A DNA stretch of 64,000 bases from NORP240 sp038134485 (GTDB lineage Bacteria > Pseudomonadota > Gammaproteobacteria > Pseudomonadales > Pseudohongiellaceae): NCBI GenBank assembly GCA_038134485.1, contig JAYPVG010000003.1, forward strand, positions 109,370-173,369. Reading direction: 5' to 3'. Numbering within the stretch: position 1 is the first letter of the stretch; every line of letters starts with the position of its first letter. This document shows positions 25,804-35,072 of this stretch, piece by piece. The position numbers were made by a program, and so were the translations under genes. The notes beneath the pieces are model-generated. The model was given only the letters and a program-made list of their open reading frames with translations, was not told the origin of the DNA and did no database searches.

Positions 25804-27111
25804 TCAATTAAAGAAGGGAGACCACGCGGGTTCGCGAACGTCTCCCTGCGAAGATGGTAAACGGAACTTCACTTGTCCGTCAATGGAAACGGCGTCCAGC
25901 ACGCCCCTGCCATTGAATTTTGTCGCATAGATGATCATGCTCCCGTTAGGCGCGAGACTGGGGGACTCATCAAGTGACGTATCAGTGAGGGTAATAACCC
26001 GCAAGGTTTCAATGTTAAGAATCGCGATACTGTAACTGGAGCTCTGTCGCGTCTGTCTTCGCACGTGCACCAGATTAACGCCGTCGGGCAGCAACTTGCC
26101 CTTTGCACAGTAGAAGCAGTCGTAGGTCAATCGTTCCACATCCCATGATTCAGCCCCCAAATCAATCTGATAAATCTGCGGCTGACCCGTACGATCCGAC
26201 ATGAAAACTAGCGACCTGCCGTCTGGCGTCCAGCTGGGCTCTGTTTCCACCGCTGGATGATCGGTTATTCTGGTTAATACGTTGGTAACAAGATCTTGCA
26301 CATAAATATCTGGACTACCGTCTTTCGATAGCACCATAGCCAGCTTTGTGCCATCAGGAGACCACACGGGTGAACTGTTGATATTGGGGTAATTGGTTAT
26401 CTGTCTGCGCTCTCCAGTTGCGATAGTCTGTATATAGATGCGCGGCAAATTGGTTTCAAAGGAAACATAAGCAATCTGTGTCCCATCGGGCGACCAGCTG
26501 GGCGACATAATCGGCTCACTGGATTCCAGCAACACCTGTGCACGTTGGCCGTCATAATCAGATTTCTCCAGACGAAACAGAATCTCTCCGGGAGCCAGAT
26601 TTTCAGCCACGATATAGAGGATTTCTGTCGTGAAAGCACCGCGAATACCGGAGACCTGCTCGTAGACCACATTACTAATTTCGTGTCCGATGTCCCGCAG
26701 CTGGGCGACACTTCCTGCGAGTATTTCGCCAGCGAGCTTAAGTTCACGATTAACATCAAAAAATTCGTATTGCACTTGCACCAGCTGGCTGGTGGGAGCG
26801 CGACTTATACGGCCAATAAGCAGGTAATCCTGATTCAGGATGCGCCAGTCGCTGAAGAAGACTTCGCTTTCCTGCTTTGGCATACTCAGCATATTGGAGC
26901 GGGACAAGGGTTCGAATGCGCCAACCTGTCGTAAATCATTGCCAACCACTTCGGCAATATCCTCAGTAAGAGGACCACTGCCCTCCCAGGTAAAAGGCAC
27001 CACCGCAATTTTTACGGGATTATCGACGCCCTGCGTCACCATGATATTCAGCTCTGCCTGCGCAAGCGGGCTGAAGCAAAGAATTAATATTGCGATTAGT
27101 CGATTGTTCAT
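25804..27111 (-). CDS. tolB: Tol-Pal system protein TolB
   Basis: A periplasmic protein that passes between Pal and TolA during outer-membrane constriction. The 435 residues comprise a signal peptide to about 19, an N-terminal alpha/beta domain and a C-terminal six-blade beta-propeller. The propeller shows repeated SPDGTQIAY, SPDGTKLAMV and TPDGRSLVFMSDRTG motifs. It starts 2 bases after tolA. Confidence 0.96.
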   Translation of the reverse strand: MNNRLIAILILCFSPLAQAELNIMVTQGVDNPVKIAVVPFTWEGSGPLTEDIAEVVGNDLRQVGAFEPLSRSNMLSMPKQESEVFFSDWRILNQDYLLIGRISRAPTSQLVQVQYEFFDVNRELKLAGEILAGSVAQLRDIGHEISNVVYEQVSGIRGAFTTEILYIVAENLAPGEILFRLEKSDYDGQRAQVLLESSEPIMSPSWSPDGTQIAYVSFETNLPRIYIQTIATGERRQITNYPNINSSPVWSPDGTKLAMVLSKDGSPDIYVQDLVTNVLTRITDHPAVETEPSWTPDGRSLVFMSDRTGQPQIYQIDLGAESWDVERLTYDCFYCAKGKLLPDGVNLVHVRRQTRQSSSYSIAILNIETLRVITLTDTSLDESPSLAPNGSMIIYATKFNGRGVLDAVSIDGQVKFRLPSSQGDVREPAWSPFFN

Positions 27112-27113
27112 TG

Positions 27114-27992
27114 CTAATTCAATAGATCCTCGGGCCTGAAGGTTAAGAGCAGGCTCCTGAAGTTTTCGTTAAACATATTAATCGGCATTCCCTGCAATTC
27201 TTGGAATCTGCCAACCCGGTAAATTGCTGTTTCAGCAGCACGATCAAAAGCGTAATCTCCACTGGATTGGACCAACTGCACATCGAGAATATCCCCTGTC
27301 GGAACCATCTGGATGCGAAATACGACAGTCATGCCGTTTCTAGCGCTGGGTGGCCGGGACCAGTTTTGCTGCACCAGGTCATGGATTATGCCGGTGTATG
27401 CCATTACCATTTCCTGTTCCGTTCGCGCCACCTCGGCAGCCGCAGAAGCCGCCTCCGCTTCGCGTCGTTGCCGGCCCTGCTCAGCGGCAAGCTCTCTCTG
27501 ACGCTGCTGTTCCTGTTCTCTTGCCCTGGCCTGCTGCTCGGCTTCCCGCTGTCGCTGCAATTCAGCCAGCCGCTCACGCTCTGCGACCTCCTGTCGCTGA
27601 CGAAGCTGTTCGGCCTGGCGTTGCTGCTCTGCTAATCGCTCCTGCTCTGCACGTCTGGCGGCTTCCTCTGCCTCCCGCAGCCGCTGCTCCTCAGCCTGTC
27701 GCTGGAGTTCAGCCTGGCGATCCCGTTGCTGCTGTTCTGCGACGCGACGCTGCTGCAGGCGCTCGTTGCGCAACTGAGGATTCTCCTCAAGGGTAAATGC
27801 CCGAATTGAAGGCTGAACGATTTCGGGATTTGGCGACGGCTGGGTGACGCCGGAATAAACCAGGGCCGCGAGGACCGTAAAATGCAGCATTAGCGCTACT
27901 ACCAGAGACGCGGGATAACCATTATAAATTTCAATATGGCTGACAAGGTTCAGACGCGGCTGCAGGGTTTCCAACGGTGTCGCTCCCGTCAC
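27114..27992 (-). CDS. tolA: Cell envelope integrity protein TolA
   Basis: Spans the periplasm and transmits the proton-driven force of TolQR to TolB-Pal. The proposed start is GTG at 27992, overlapping the tolR stop as GTGA, giving 292 residues. An ATG at 28079 lies deep inside tolR and would add a Cys/His-rich stretch not seen in TolA. One membrane helix (about 23-44) is followed by a long Gln/Arg/Glu/Ala helix (about 65-195) and a TonB-like C-terminal domain with SRPPSARNGMTVVFRI and SSGDYAFDRAA. Confidence 0.9.
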   Translation of the reverse strand: MTGATPLETLQPRLNLVSHIEIYNGYPASLVVALMLHFTVLAALVYSGVTQPSPNPEIVQPSIRAFTLEENPQLRNERLQQRRVAEQQQRDRQAELQRQAEEQRLREAEEAARRAEQERLAEQQRQAEQLRQRQEVAERERLAELQRQREAEQQARAREQEQQRQRELAAEQGRQRREAEAASAAAEVARTEQEMVMAYTGIIHDLVQQNWSRPPSARNGMTVVFRIQMVPTGDILDVQLVQSSGDYAFDRAAETAIYRVGRFQELQGMPINMFNENFRSLLLTFRPEDLLN

Positions 27993-28426
27993 AGACTTTG
28001 CAAAGGCTGAGTGATAAAGTTCGGATTGGCAGCACCAGCAGCCTGCAGTGTGGTTATCAGGGCAATCATGGTGCCCCAATTAGCATTAGTATCTCCTTCA
28101 ATCATTACCTGTATGCCCGGGTTGGCTCCCAATACTTGAGCCACCTGCCGTCCTATGGTCTCCAGCGTGACGGGTTGCCGGTTTTCGGCGGTGGCTCCGA
28201 TACTGATAAAGTAATCCTGATCCTCGGTGATCGAAATAACCAGTGTTTCCTGATTCTCATCAATCGGCAATGGCTCGTTATTGGCCTCTGGCAAATTCAC
28301 CTCAATTCCCTGATTCAGCAACGGAGCTGTCACCATGAATACCACAAGCAACACAAGCATGACATCAATGTAGGGCACGACATTGATCTCAGCCATCGGT
28401 TTACGTTTTTTTCTGATAATGTCCAT
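27989..28426 (-). CDS. tolR: Tol-Pal system protein TolR
   Basis: Part of the TolQR proton channel. It is 145 residues, with a single N-terminal membrane helix (about 15-36) carrying the conserved proton-path aspartate in VPYIDVMLVLLVVF, and a periplasmic domain from about 45. It lies 48 bases after tolQ. Confidence 0.95.
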   Translation of the reverse strand: MDIIRKKRKPMAEINVVPYIDVMLVLLVVFMVTAPLLNQGIEVNLPEANNEPLPIDENQETLVISITEDQDYFISIGATAENRQPVTLETIGRQVAQVLGANPGIQVMIEGDTNANWGTMIALITTLQAAGAANPNFITQPLQSL

Positions 28427-28474
28427 TGGTTTTGGCCGCTATCGCTGTCATCCCGGCGGTAGCTGAATGGTTTC

Positions 28475-29161
28475 CTATTGGCTGTAAAGCTGTCGATGCA
28501 GGATACTGGAAAACTCGTCGGCGAATGTGGCGTACGAACCGGTGATTGACTCTACTGTCGCTGCGTATCGATTGTAGGAAACCACCGCAGGAATAGCCGC
28601 AAATAATCCGATTGCAGTGACTATCAGCGCCTCTGCAATGCCCGGCGCAACGGCCTGTAAAGTGGTCTGGCTCTGAGTAGCCAGTCCAAGAAAGGCGTTC
28701 ATTATACCGATCACCGTACCGAACAAACCGATATAGGGGCTGACTGAGCCCACTGTCGCCAGAAAGGGCAAATGCCGTTCCAGCTTTTCCTCCTCCCTCG
28801 AATAAGCCACGCGCATCGCCCTCTGAGATCCGTTCATCACGGCTTCCCTGTCCACATTTCCCTTCTGGCGCAAGCGCATGAACTCTTTAAATCCGGCGCG
28901 AAATATATTTTCCATGCCTACAATCGGCAGTTCCTCCTTCTGCATCTGAGTGCCTTCTTTATAAAGCTGGCTAAGGTCGATACCGGACCAGAAGCGCTGC
29001 TCAAAACTAAACACCCCTTTGGATGCGGCAGACAGAACCATCCACCGTTGAACGATCATTACCCAGGAGATGATCGACAACAGCAACAGGACATAAATGA
29101 CCAGCTGGACTTCCAGGCTGGCACCAAATATTAACTCTATGGGGCTGATTGACTGATTCAC
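28475..29161 (-). CDS. tolQ: Tol-Pal system protein TolQ
   Basis: An inner-membrane stator protein of the MotA/TolQ/ExbB family. It is 228 residues with three membrane helices (about 17-38, 133-155 and 168-190). The conserved VGSVSPYIGLFGTVIGIM and AIGLFAAIPAVVSYN stretches are intact. The start is GTG at 29161 with no good ribosome site of its own. A short leader ending six bases before it carries a strong one. ruvB is directly upstream; the ybgC gene that usually begins this operon is absent. Confidence 0.95.
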   Translation of the reverse strand: MNQSISPIELIFGASLEVQLVIYVLLLLSIISWVMIVQRWMVLSAASKGVFSFEQRFWSGIDLSQLYKEGTQMQKEELPIVGMENIFRAGFKEFMRLRQKGNVDREAVMNGSQRAMRVAYSREEEKLERHLPFLATVGSVSPYIGLFGTVIGIMNAFLGLATQSQTTLQAVAPGIAEALIVTAIGLFAAIPAVVSYNRYAATVESITGSYATFADEFSSILHRQLYSQ

Positions 29162-29167
29162 TGACTT

Positions 29168-29216
29168 TTATCCGAATTCTCGCACGCAAACGGCCTCCTG
29201 TAGGGATCAAGAGGCC
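29168..29216 (-). promoter_or_regulatory. Possible leader minigene and hairpin controlling tolQ
   Basis: On the reverse strand a hairpin GGCCTC-13 nt-GAGGCC (29216-29192) contains a consensus AGGAGG (29200-29195). Eight bases after it comes GTG CGA GAA TTC GGA TAA (29185-29168), a five-codon frame. The tolQ GTG follows six bases beyond that stop and has no Shine-Dalgarno. This arrangement could drive tolQ by translational re-initiation. It may also be coincidental, and no homologues could be checked. Confidence 0.4.
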
Positions 29217-29371
29217 TATCCATTAGTTCGGCCAAATCATGAAATAGTTTGGTAAAAGACGATTAAACACCCAAAAACTGGTGCCATGAGGAAAAATGCT
29301 GATTTCCTGATGATTAAATGTGGCGTAATAGTGGCAATCAGCGAATACCGCTACCACCGCAAACCAATCAG

Positions 29372-30403
29372 TCAGTCGGGCTTGAACAGGTCCCCTTCAC
29401 CTTTCGGGGGAAGGATGCCGAAGTGGGTATATGCGTGCTGAGTTACCATCCTTCCCCTGGGGGTTCGCATAATGAATCCTTGCTGAATCAGATAGGGCTC
29501 TACAACGTCCTCCAGGGTTTCCCGTTCTTCGCTGATAGCGGCGGCCAGGCTGTCGATCCCCACCGGCCCTCCGGCAAATTTTTCTATCATGGTGAGCAAT
29601 AGCCGACGATCCATCTGATCAAATCCACTGCTATCGATACTGAGCATATCCAGTGCTTTTCCCGCGTAGTGCTGATCAATTTTGCCCTCACCCTTGACCT
29701 CTGAATAATCCCTCACCCGGCGGAGCAATCTGTTTGCGATACGAGGAGTACCACGACTGCGTCGGGCAATTTCCAGTGCGCCCTGGGGTTCTATCACTGA
29801 ACCCAATATACTGGCAGAGCGGGCAACAATCTCACTGAGCTCCGGGACCGAGTAAAACTCCAGTCGCTGAATAATCCCAAACCGGTCACGCAGAGGGGAG
29901 GTAAGCAGACCGGCGCGGGTAGTAGCGCCGACCAGAGTAAATGGCGGCAGATCCAATTTGATCGACCGGGCCGCCGGGCCTTCACCGATCATAATATCAA
30001 GCTGATAATCCTCCATTGCCGGATACAGAATTTCTTCAATCGCAGGATTCAGCCGATGGATCTCGTCGATAAAAAGAACATCTCCTTCCTCCAGATTGGT
30101 GAGCATGGCCGCCAGATCGCCAGCTTTTTCCAGAACCGGGCCAGATGTAGTCTTTATTGATACATCCAACTCATTTGCGATGATGTGGGCAAGGGTAGTC
30201 TTACCCAGCCCCGGGGGACCAAACACCAGCGTATGATCCAACGCCTCTGCTCGATTACGAGCCGCATTTATAAAAATATCCAATTGATCTTTAACTTCCT
30301 GCTGGCCAATGTAGTCCCGCAGATACACCGGCCTGATCGCTCGATCGACTCGATCCTCATTTGCCTGTGCTTCAGCTTCAACCAATCGCTCATGTTCCTG
30401 CAT
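29372..30403 (-). CDS. ruvB: Holliday junction helicase motor RuvB
   Basis: The hexameric AAA+ motor that drives branch migration with RuvA. It is 343 residues. Walker A GPPGLGKTT is near residue 65, Walker B is LFIDEIHRL, and the sensor region is GATTRAG. The C-terminal winged helix ends TPRGRMVT. It starts 2 bases after ruvA. The start ATG at 30403 gives an N-terminus MQEHERLVEAEAQ typical of the Pseudomonas group. Confidence 0.97.
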   Translation of the reverse strand: MQEHERLVEAEAQANEDRVDRAIRPVYLRDYIGQQEVKDQLDIFINAARNRAEALDHTLVFGPPGLGKTTLAHIIANELDVSIKTTSGPVLEKAGDLAAMLTNLEEGDVLFIDEIHRLNPAIEEILYPAMEDYQLDIMIGEGPAARSIKLDLPPFTLVGATTRAGLLTSPLRDRFGIIQRLEFYSVPELSEIVARSASILGSVIEPQGALEIARRSRGTPRIANRLLRRVRDYSEVKGEGKIDQHYAGKALDMLSIDSSGFDQMDRRLLLTMIEKFAGGPVGIDSLAAAISEERETLEDVVEPYLIQQGFIMRTPRGRMVTQHAYTHFGILPPKGEGDLFKPD

Positions 30404-30405
30404 AA

Positions 30406-31017
30406 TCAGCCCATGCTTTTCAATGCCAGCCGAATCAGCGTGCCACTGTCGGAGATATCACTGTTTTCCTTCAGCACTTGCGCAATTGTACGACTTGCCT
30501 CGGTCGGCTTATAACCCAGGCTGATCAATGCAGTCTCCGCCTCGGCAGACACCTTCGATTCGCTGCCGGCCACAAAAATACCTCCCTGCCCCTCGGGAAG
30601 CGCGGAAGGCCCCCATTCTGCCAGCCGATCTCGCATCTCGATTACCAACCTTTCAGCTGTTTTTTTGCCAACACCCGGCATTCGTACCAGCGACTCGACA
30701 TCGTTGGCGTTTACCGTCCGGACGAACTCATCGACCGCCATTCCCGAAAGAATTGCAAGCGCCAATTTTGGCCCCACACCGCTTACCTTTACCAAAGAAC
30801 GGAACAAACTTTTCTCTGCGACAGAGATGAAGCCGTAAAGCACGTGAGCATCTTCTCTGACTGCCAGGTGGGTGTGCAATGTCAGCGGCTGGCCAGTCTC
30901 CGGCAGCTGATAGAGCGTGCTCATGGGAACACTGATTTCGTAAGCAATGCCGTTTACATCGAGAAGAATCTCTGAGAGCTGCTTTTCAAGCAACGTGCCG
31001 CGTATTCTGCCGATCAA
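30406..31017 (-). CDS. ruvA: Holliday junction protein RuvA
   Basis: Binds Holliday junctions as a tetramer and loads RuvB. It is 203 residues: an N-terminal OB fold (MIGRIRGTLLEKQ), a double helix-hairpin-helix (VSGVGPKLALAILSG, MPGVGKKTAERLVIEM) and a C-terminal RuvB-binding domain after a flexible linker. TTG start at 31017 with a strong GGGAGG upstream. Confidence 0.96.
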   Translation of the reverse strand: MIGRIRGTLLEKQLSEILLDVNGIAYEISVPMSTLYQLPETGQPLTLHTHLAVREDAHVLYGFISVAEKSLFRSLVKVSGVGPKLALAILSGMAVDEFVRTVNANDVESLVRMPGVGKKTAERLVIEMRDRLAEWGPSALPEGQGGIFVAGSESKVSAEAETALISLGYKPTEASRTIAQVLKENSDISDSGTLIRLALKSMG

Positions 31018-31032
31018 GCCGACCTCCCGAAA

Positions 31033-31557
31033 TTACTGAACTTTCAGTCTTCGCCTGCTGAATTTGCGCGCACCGGCCATACGAATCAGACCCGCCTGAG
31101 TATTGGCATGACAAATGGCAACACCCAGTGCATCTGCCGAATCTTCCTGCAGGTCCGCCGTAATGCCCAGCAAAGCTTTCACCATGTGTTGCACCTGCTT
31201 TTTTTCCGCGGCGCCTTTACCTACTACCGCCTGCTTGATCTTCCGGGCCGAATACTCTTCCAGTGGTACACCGTTGTGCAGGCAGGCAACAATTGCGCTT
31301 CCCCTTGCCTGACCTAGCTTAAGTGCCGCCGCCGCGTTGCGGCCCATGAAAATTTCTTCTATCGCAGCCTGCTGCGGACAATATCTCTCTATTACCTGAC
31401 TGAGGTCATCAAATATTTTTCGCAACCGTTCAGGGTGCTCGTCGTCTCCGGTCCGGATCGCACCACAGGCAACGTATTCCAGTTTGTTGCCAGTGGCATT
31501 GATCAGCCCATACCCGGTAACTCGGGATCCCGGATCTATTCCCAGAATTATCGCCAT
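31033..31557 (-). CDS. ruvC: Holliday junction resolvase RuvC
   Basis: Cuts Holliday junctions symmetrically. It is 174 residues. Acidic catalytic residues are in ILGIDPGSRVTGYG (Asp7), IEEIFMGRN (Glu) and the C-terminal DSADALGVAICH. It leads the ruvC-ruvA-ruvB run and follows yebC after 24 bases. Confidence 0.97.
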   Translation of the reverse strand: MAIILGIDPGSRVTGYGLINATGNKLEYVACGAIRTGDDEHPERLRKIFDDLSQVIERYCPQQAAIEEIFMGRNAAAALKLGQARGSAIVACLHNGVPLEEYSARKIKQAVVGKGAAEKKQVQHMVKALLGITADLQEDSADALGVAICHANTQAGLIRMAGARKFSRRRLKVQ

Positions 31558-31581
31558 GTCGGACCCCCAATTAGCGAAGGT

Positions 31582-32325
31582 CTACAGCTGACCCATAACC
31601 TCTTCCGAAATGTTGGCATTGGTAAACACATTCTGAACATCATCAAGGTCTTCCAGATGATCCACCAGTTTGAGCAATGACTGAGCACAATCAAGGTCCA
31701 GTTCGGTCTCGTTGGCAGCAAGCATTGTAACCTCGGCGCTGCCCGGCTCCAGGCCATCAGCCAGAAGCGCGTCCTTGACCGCCCCGAAACTTTCCAGAGT
31801 GGTCATGACATCAATTGTGCCGTCATCATTGTTGATAACATCGTGGGCACCGGCTTCGAGCGCGCTGTCCATGATTTTCTCTTCGTCACTGCCAGCCGGA
31901 AACGATATAACTCCGGTGCGCTCGAACATATACGATACTGAACCAGACGTTCCCAAACTACCGCCAAATTTGGTGAAACCGTGACGCACCTCAGCCACTG
32001 TCCGGTTCTTGTTATCGGTCAGCGTCTCCACCAGAACCGCTACCCCTCCTGGACCGTAGCCTTCATAAACCAGTTCCTCAAGATTTTCATTTTCCGCGGT
32101 GCCTGCTCCACGCGCAATGGCACGATCGACGGTATCTCGGGTCATATTGGCAGCAAGCGCCTTGTCGACTACTGCCCGCAGCCTGGGATTGTCTGCCACG
32201 TTGCCGCCACCAGCTTTGGCCGCCACGGTCAGCTCTCGAATTATCTTGGTAAATATCTTGCCGCGTTTGGCGTCCTGACCGGCTTTACGATGCTTGATGT
32301 TGGCCCATTTGCTGTGCCCCGCCAT
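31582..32325 (-). CDS. yebC: YebC/PmpR family protein
   Basis: A three-domain protein of the YebC/PmpR family, described as a DNA-binding regulator and, in more recent work, as easing translation of proline-rich stretches. It is 247 residues and opens with the signature MAGHSKWANIKHRKAGQD. The GYGPGGVAVLVETLTDNKNR segment is also characteristic. It lies between aspS and ruvC, the common order. Confidence 0.95.
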   Translation of the reverse strand: MAGHSKWANIKHRKAGQDAKRGKIFTKIIRELTVAAKAGGGNVADNPRLRAVVDKALAANMTRDTVDRAIARGAGTAENENLEELVYEGYGPGGVAVLVETLTDNKNRTVAEVRHGFTKFGGSLGTSGSVSYMFERTGVISFPAGSDEEKIMDSALEAGAHDVINNDDGTIDVMTTLESFGAVKDALLADGLEPGSAEVTMLAANETELDLDCAQSLLKLVDHLEDLDDVQNVFTNANISEEVMGQL

Positions 32326-32350
32326 TGCTTACTCCGATAAAAATGTACCG

Positions 32351-34120
32351 CTATTCCTTAATCCTTTCCCTGACCCGAATACTCAGTTCATTCAGCTGCG
32401 CACTCGATACCTGTCCGGGCGCATTCGTCAAAGGACAGGCAGCTGACTGGGTTTTCGGAAACGCAATGACCTCTCGGATCGAATTTGCTCCAGTCATCAG
32501 CATAATCAGCCTATCCAGTCCGAATGCTATACCCCCATGCGGCGGACAACCAAAGCGCAAAGCATCCAGCAGGAATCCGAACTTGTCTTTAGCTTCTTCG
32601 TCACCGATACCCAGAATCTTGAACACCGATTGCTGAGTCTCGGGATTACTAATTCGAATGGACCCCCCGCCAAGCTCAGTACCATTAAGCACCATATCGT
32701 AGGCTCTCGACAGCGCAATAGCAGGATTCAATGCCAGCTCTTCGCTGCTGCAGGAAGGTGATGTGAACGGATGATGCAGAGGTGTTAACCCACCTTCCTT
32801 GTCTTTCTCGAACATGGGAAACTCAATTACCCAGAGCGGCGCCCAGCCAGCGGCGACCATTCCCAAGCTCTCGCCCACACGAACTCGAAGTGCACCAAGA
32901 GCCTCATTGACTACTTCTGTCTTGTCTGCGCCAAAAAACACAATGTCGCCATCAGCAACACCCAGACGCTGCATCAAATCAGCAATTGTCGACTCGGGCA
33001 TGAATTTGAGAATCGGCGACTGCAATCCTTCCACTCCAGCCGCAAGATCGTTGACCTTAATCCAAGCAAGTCCTTTGGCACCGTAGATTCCGACGAACTT
33101 GGTATAGTCGTCAATTTCTTTGCGGCTGATCGTGGCCCCGCCAGGAACACGCAGTGCCACCACCCTGCTTTCGGGATCATTTGCCGGCCCACTGAACACT
33201 TTAAAATCGACGGCTTGCATCAGATCTGCAACATCTACCAGCTCCATATCGATCCGTAAATCCGGTTTGTCCGAACCGAAACGTCGAATCGCCTCCGCAT
33301 GGGTCATGCGCGGAAAGTCCCCCAGTTCGACGCCAAGATGCTCCTGGAACACCTGCCTGATCATACTCTCGGTAATCGACATGATCTGCTCTTCATCAGT
33401 GAAGGAAGCTTCTATGTCGATCTGGGTAAATTCCGGTTGCCGGTCAGCTCGCAGGTCTTCGTCGCGAAAACACTTGGCAATTTGAAAATAACGATCCATG
33501 CCCGCTGCCATGAGAATCTGTTTGAACAATTGAGGCGACTGCGGCAATGCGAAAAATCGACCCTCATGAGTTCGGCTAGGTACCAGGTAATCTCTGGCAC
33601 CTTCTGGCGTCGCCTTGGTCAGGATCGGCGTTTCAATGTCGAGAAAGCCGTTAGCATCGAGAAAATTGCGAATGGTGTTGGTTACTTTGGAACGGAACCG
33701 CAGCTTTGCGACCATTTCTGGTCGGCGCAGATCTACATAACGATATCGCAGGCGGATATCCTCGTTGACGTCGACATGCTCGTCAAGCTGAATAGGTGGA
33801 GTCTGGGACGCGTTGAGGACCGTCAATTCCTTCCCCAGCACCTCGATCGATCCCGTGGACATTTCGGGATTCACGGTGCCTTCCGGGCGCGCTCGTACCT
33901 TACCGGTAACCTGTACTACGAATTCATTCCGAACTCCTTCTGCGGTGGCAAAGCTTGCTTCGGTATCCGGATCGTACACGACCTGGGTGATACCATCGCG
34001 ATCCCGTAGATCCAGAAAAATGACCCCGCCATGATCTCGTCTTCGGTGCACCCAACCACAGAGACGCACTTCTTCTCCGATGTGCGATTGATTGAGTTCA
34101 CCACAATAATGACTGCGCAT
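32351..34120 (-). CDS. aspS: Aspartyl-tRNA synthetase
   Basis: Charges tRNA-Asp; a gene for that tRNA lies at 2972. The 589-residue bacterial type has an N-terminal OB fold (VRLCGWVHRRRDHGGVIFLD), the class II core and the inserted GAD domain (about 290-420). Motif 2 is in FRDEDLRADRQPEFTQID and motif 3 in GGIAFGLDRLIMLM. It follows a small zinc-ribbon gene after 52 bases, as in many Pseudomonadales. Confidence 0.97.
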   Translation of the reverse strand: MRSHYCGELNQSHIGEEVRLCGWVHRRRDHGGVIFLDLRDRDGITQVVYDPDTEASFATAEGVRNEFVVQVTGKVRARPEGTVNPEMSTGSIEVLGKELTVLNASQTPPIQLDEHVDVNEDIRLRYRYVDLRRPEMVAKLRFRSKVTNTIRNFLDANGFLDIETPILTKATPEGARDYLVPSRTHEGRFFALPQSPQLFKQILMAAGMDRYFQIAKCFRDEDLRADRQPEFTQIDIEASFTDEEQIMSITESMIRQVFQEHLGVELGDFPRMTHAEAIRRFGSDKPDLRIDMELVDVADLMQAVDFKVFSGPANDPESRVVALRVPGGATISRKEIDDYTKFVGIYGAKGLAWIKVNDLAAGVEGLQSPILKFMPESTIADLMQRLGVADGDIVFFGADKTEVVNEALGALRVRVGESLGMVAAGWAPLWVIEFPMFEKDKEGGLTPLHHPFTSPSCSSEELALNPAIALSRAYDMVLNGTELGGGSIRISNPETQQSVFKILGIGDEEAKDKFGFLLDALRFGCPPHGGIAFGLDRLIMLMTGANSIREVIAFPKTQSAACPLTNAPGQVSSAQLNELSIRVRERIKE

Positions 34121-34172
34121 TGCTAATCCGTCCCGTTCTTCAATACCTTCTGATTCAAGTTAGTGGGAATCG

Positions 34173-34511
34173 TCAGGCTGACCCGCCACCAGTTCCAGCG
34201 CTGGCAGTTTTTGCTTCACCGCCGCTTGATGTTTTTTTCTCTGCCGGCGCTTCTGCAGCAGCAGGCTTGTCGGCACCGGACTCTTTGCCTGATGACTTCT
34301 CACCACTATCGGCGAGATGTTTTTTGTTACCCTTTTTGAAATCAGTCTCGTACCAACCGCCGCCTTTCAGACGAAAACTGGCTGCAGAAACCAGCTTTTG
34401 GAGACTGTTCTGCTGGCACTCCGGGCAGGATGTCAGGGGAGCGTCGCTAATTTTTTGCAGAGTCTCCAGTTCATGACCACAACTGGAGCACCGGTATTCA
34501 TAAATAGGCAT
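34173..34511 (-). CDS. FmdB family zinc ribbon protein
   Basis: A 112-residue protein. Residues 1-45 are the FmdB zinc ribbon with two CxxC knuckles (YRCSSCGHE and SCPECQ). The remainder is a flexible Lys/Ala/Gly/Ser-rich tail with GGGWYETDFK at its beginning. The function of the family is not established. It leads the aspS-yebC-ruvCAB run. Confidence 0.9.
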   Translation of the reverse strand: MPIYEYRCSSCGHELETLQKISDAPLTSCPECQQNSLQKLVSAASFRLKGGGWYETDFKKGNKKHLADSGEKSSGKESGADKPAAAEAPAEKKTSSGGEAKTASAGTGGGSA

Positions 34512-35072
34512 GAATATCTAATTCCAATTCTCAACAATACCCGGACTGGTCGGTCTGCTCAGAGCGATCCAAGCACTTGAAAAATGCACGATTGCTTGCC
34601 TGGGAATCAACGCTGAGACCTTATCTGGCCAGGCTCAAAAGCCGCGGATTATAACCTATTACTCAAATCCCACGCACATATCTTTTTGCCGCCACTGCAA
34701 TTCGTCAAGTTTGCTATGGCTCTACTGCCCGACGAATTATCCTTGGAACTCTTGTGCGGATTGATCAACTTTCTGCTTAACAGGTCTGCAAATCGGACAA
34801 CCCGCGATGCAATTCTTGTGGGCAGCAAATAGACCAGTGTTTTAGGAGTAACACTTACATTTATGCTTGCTTGCCAGCAGGAGATGATTTATAAATAGCG
34901 CCCCTGTGTTCGGGTATTCCAAGCTCCTTTTCGGTACCGTAAATTGTTTGGCATTTGTATTCAAATTCCCGGCGACATAGCTGACTTTTCGAAATTTTTG
35001 AGAGCTTGCAGACCGCACCTTCCGCAACCAGTGATCTATGAGTTCTACCTATCAAGAGAATGAGATCTAACC
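34512..35072. other. Intergenic region between zinc ribbon gene and HU-like gene
   Basis: About 560 bases with no convincing gene. It must hold promoters for the two diverging units. A reverse-strand TATAAT is noted at 34653-34648. Short reverse frames at 34842-35151 are not credible, since they run under the HU-like gene and have no ribosome site. Confidence 0.6.
34648..34653 (-). promoter_or_regulatory. Candidate -10 box for the zinc ribbon-aspS operon
   Basis: The reverse strand has a perfect TATAAT about 135 bases upstream of the zinc ribbon start. No good -35 hexamer is visible at 16-18 bases, so this is only a candidate. Confidence 0.3.

Noticed and set aside
27420..27780. Repetitive-looking stretch in tolA
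   Set aside because: It encodes the normal low-complexity coiled coil of TolA, not a separate repeat element or CRISPR array.
27350..27796. Forward frame of 148 codons, Pro/Ala-rich
   Set aside because: It is the antisense of the low-complexity Gln/Arg/Glu helix of tolA, which keeps other frames open by composition.
33299..34009. Forward frame of 236 codons opposite aspS
   Set aside because: Entirely antisense to a well-conserved synthetase, with no ribosome site or recognisable domain.
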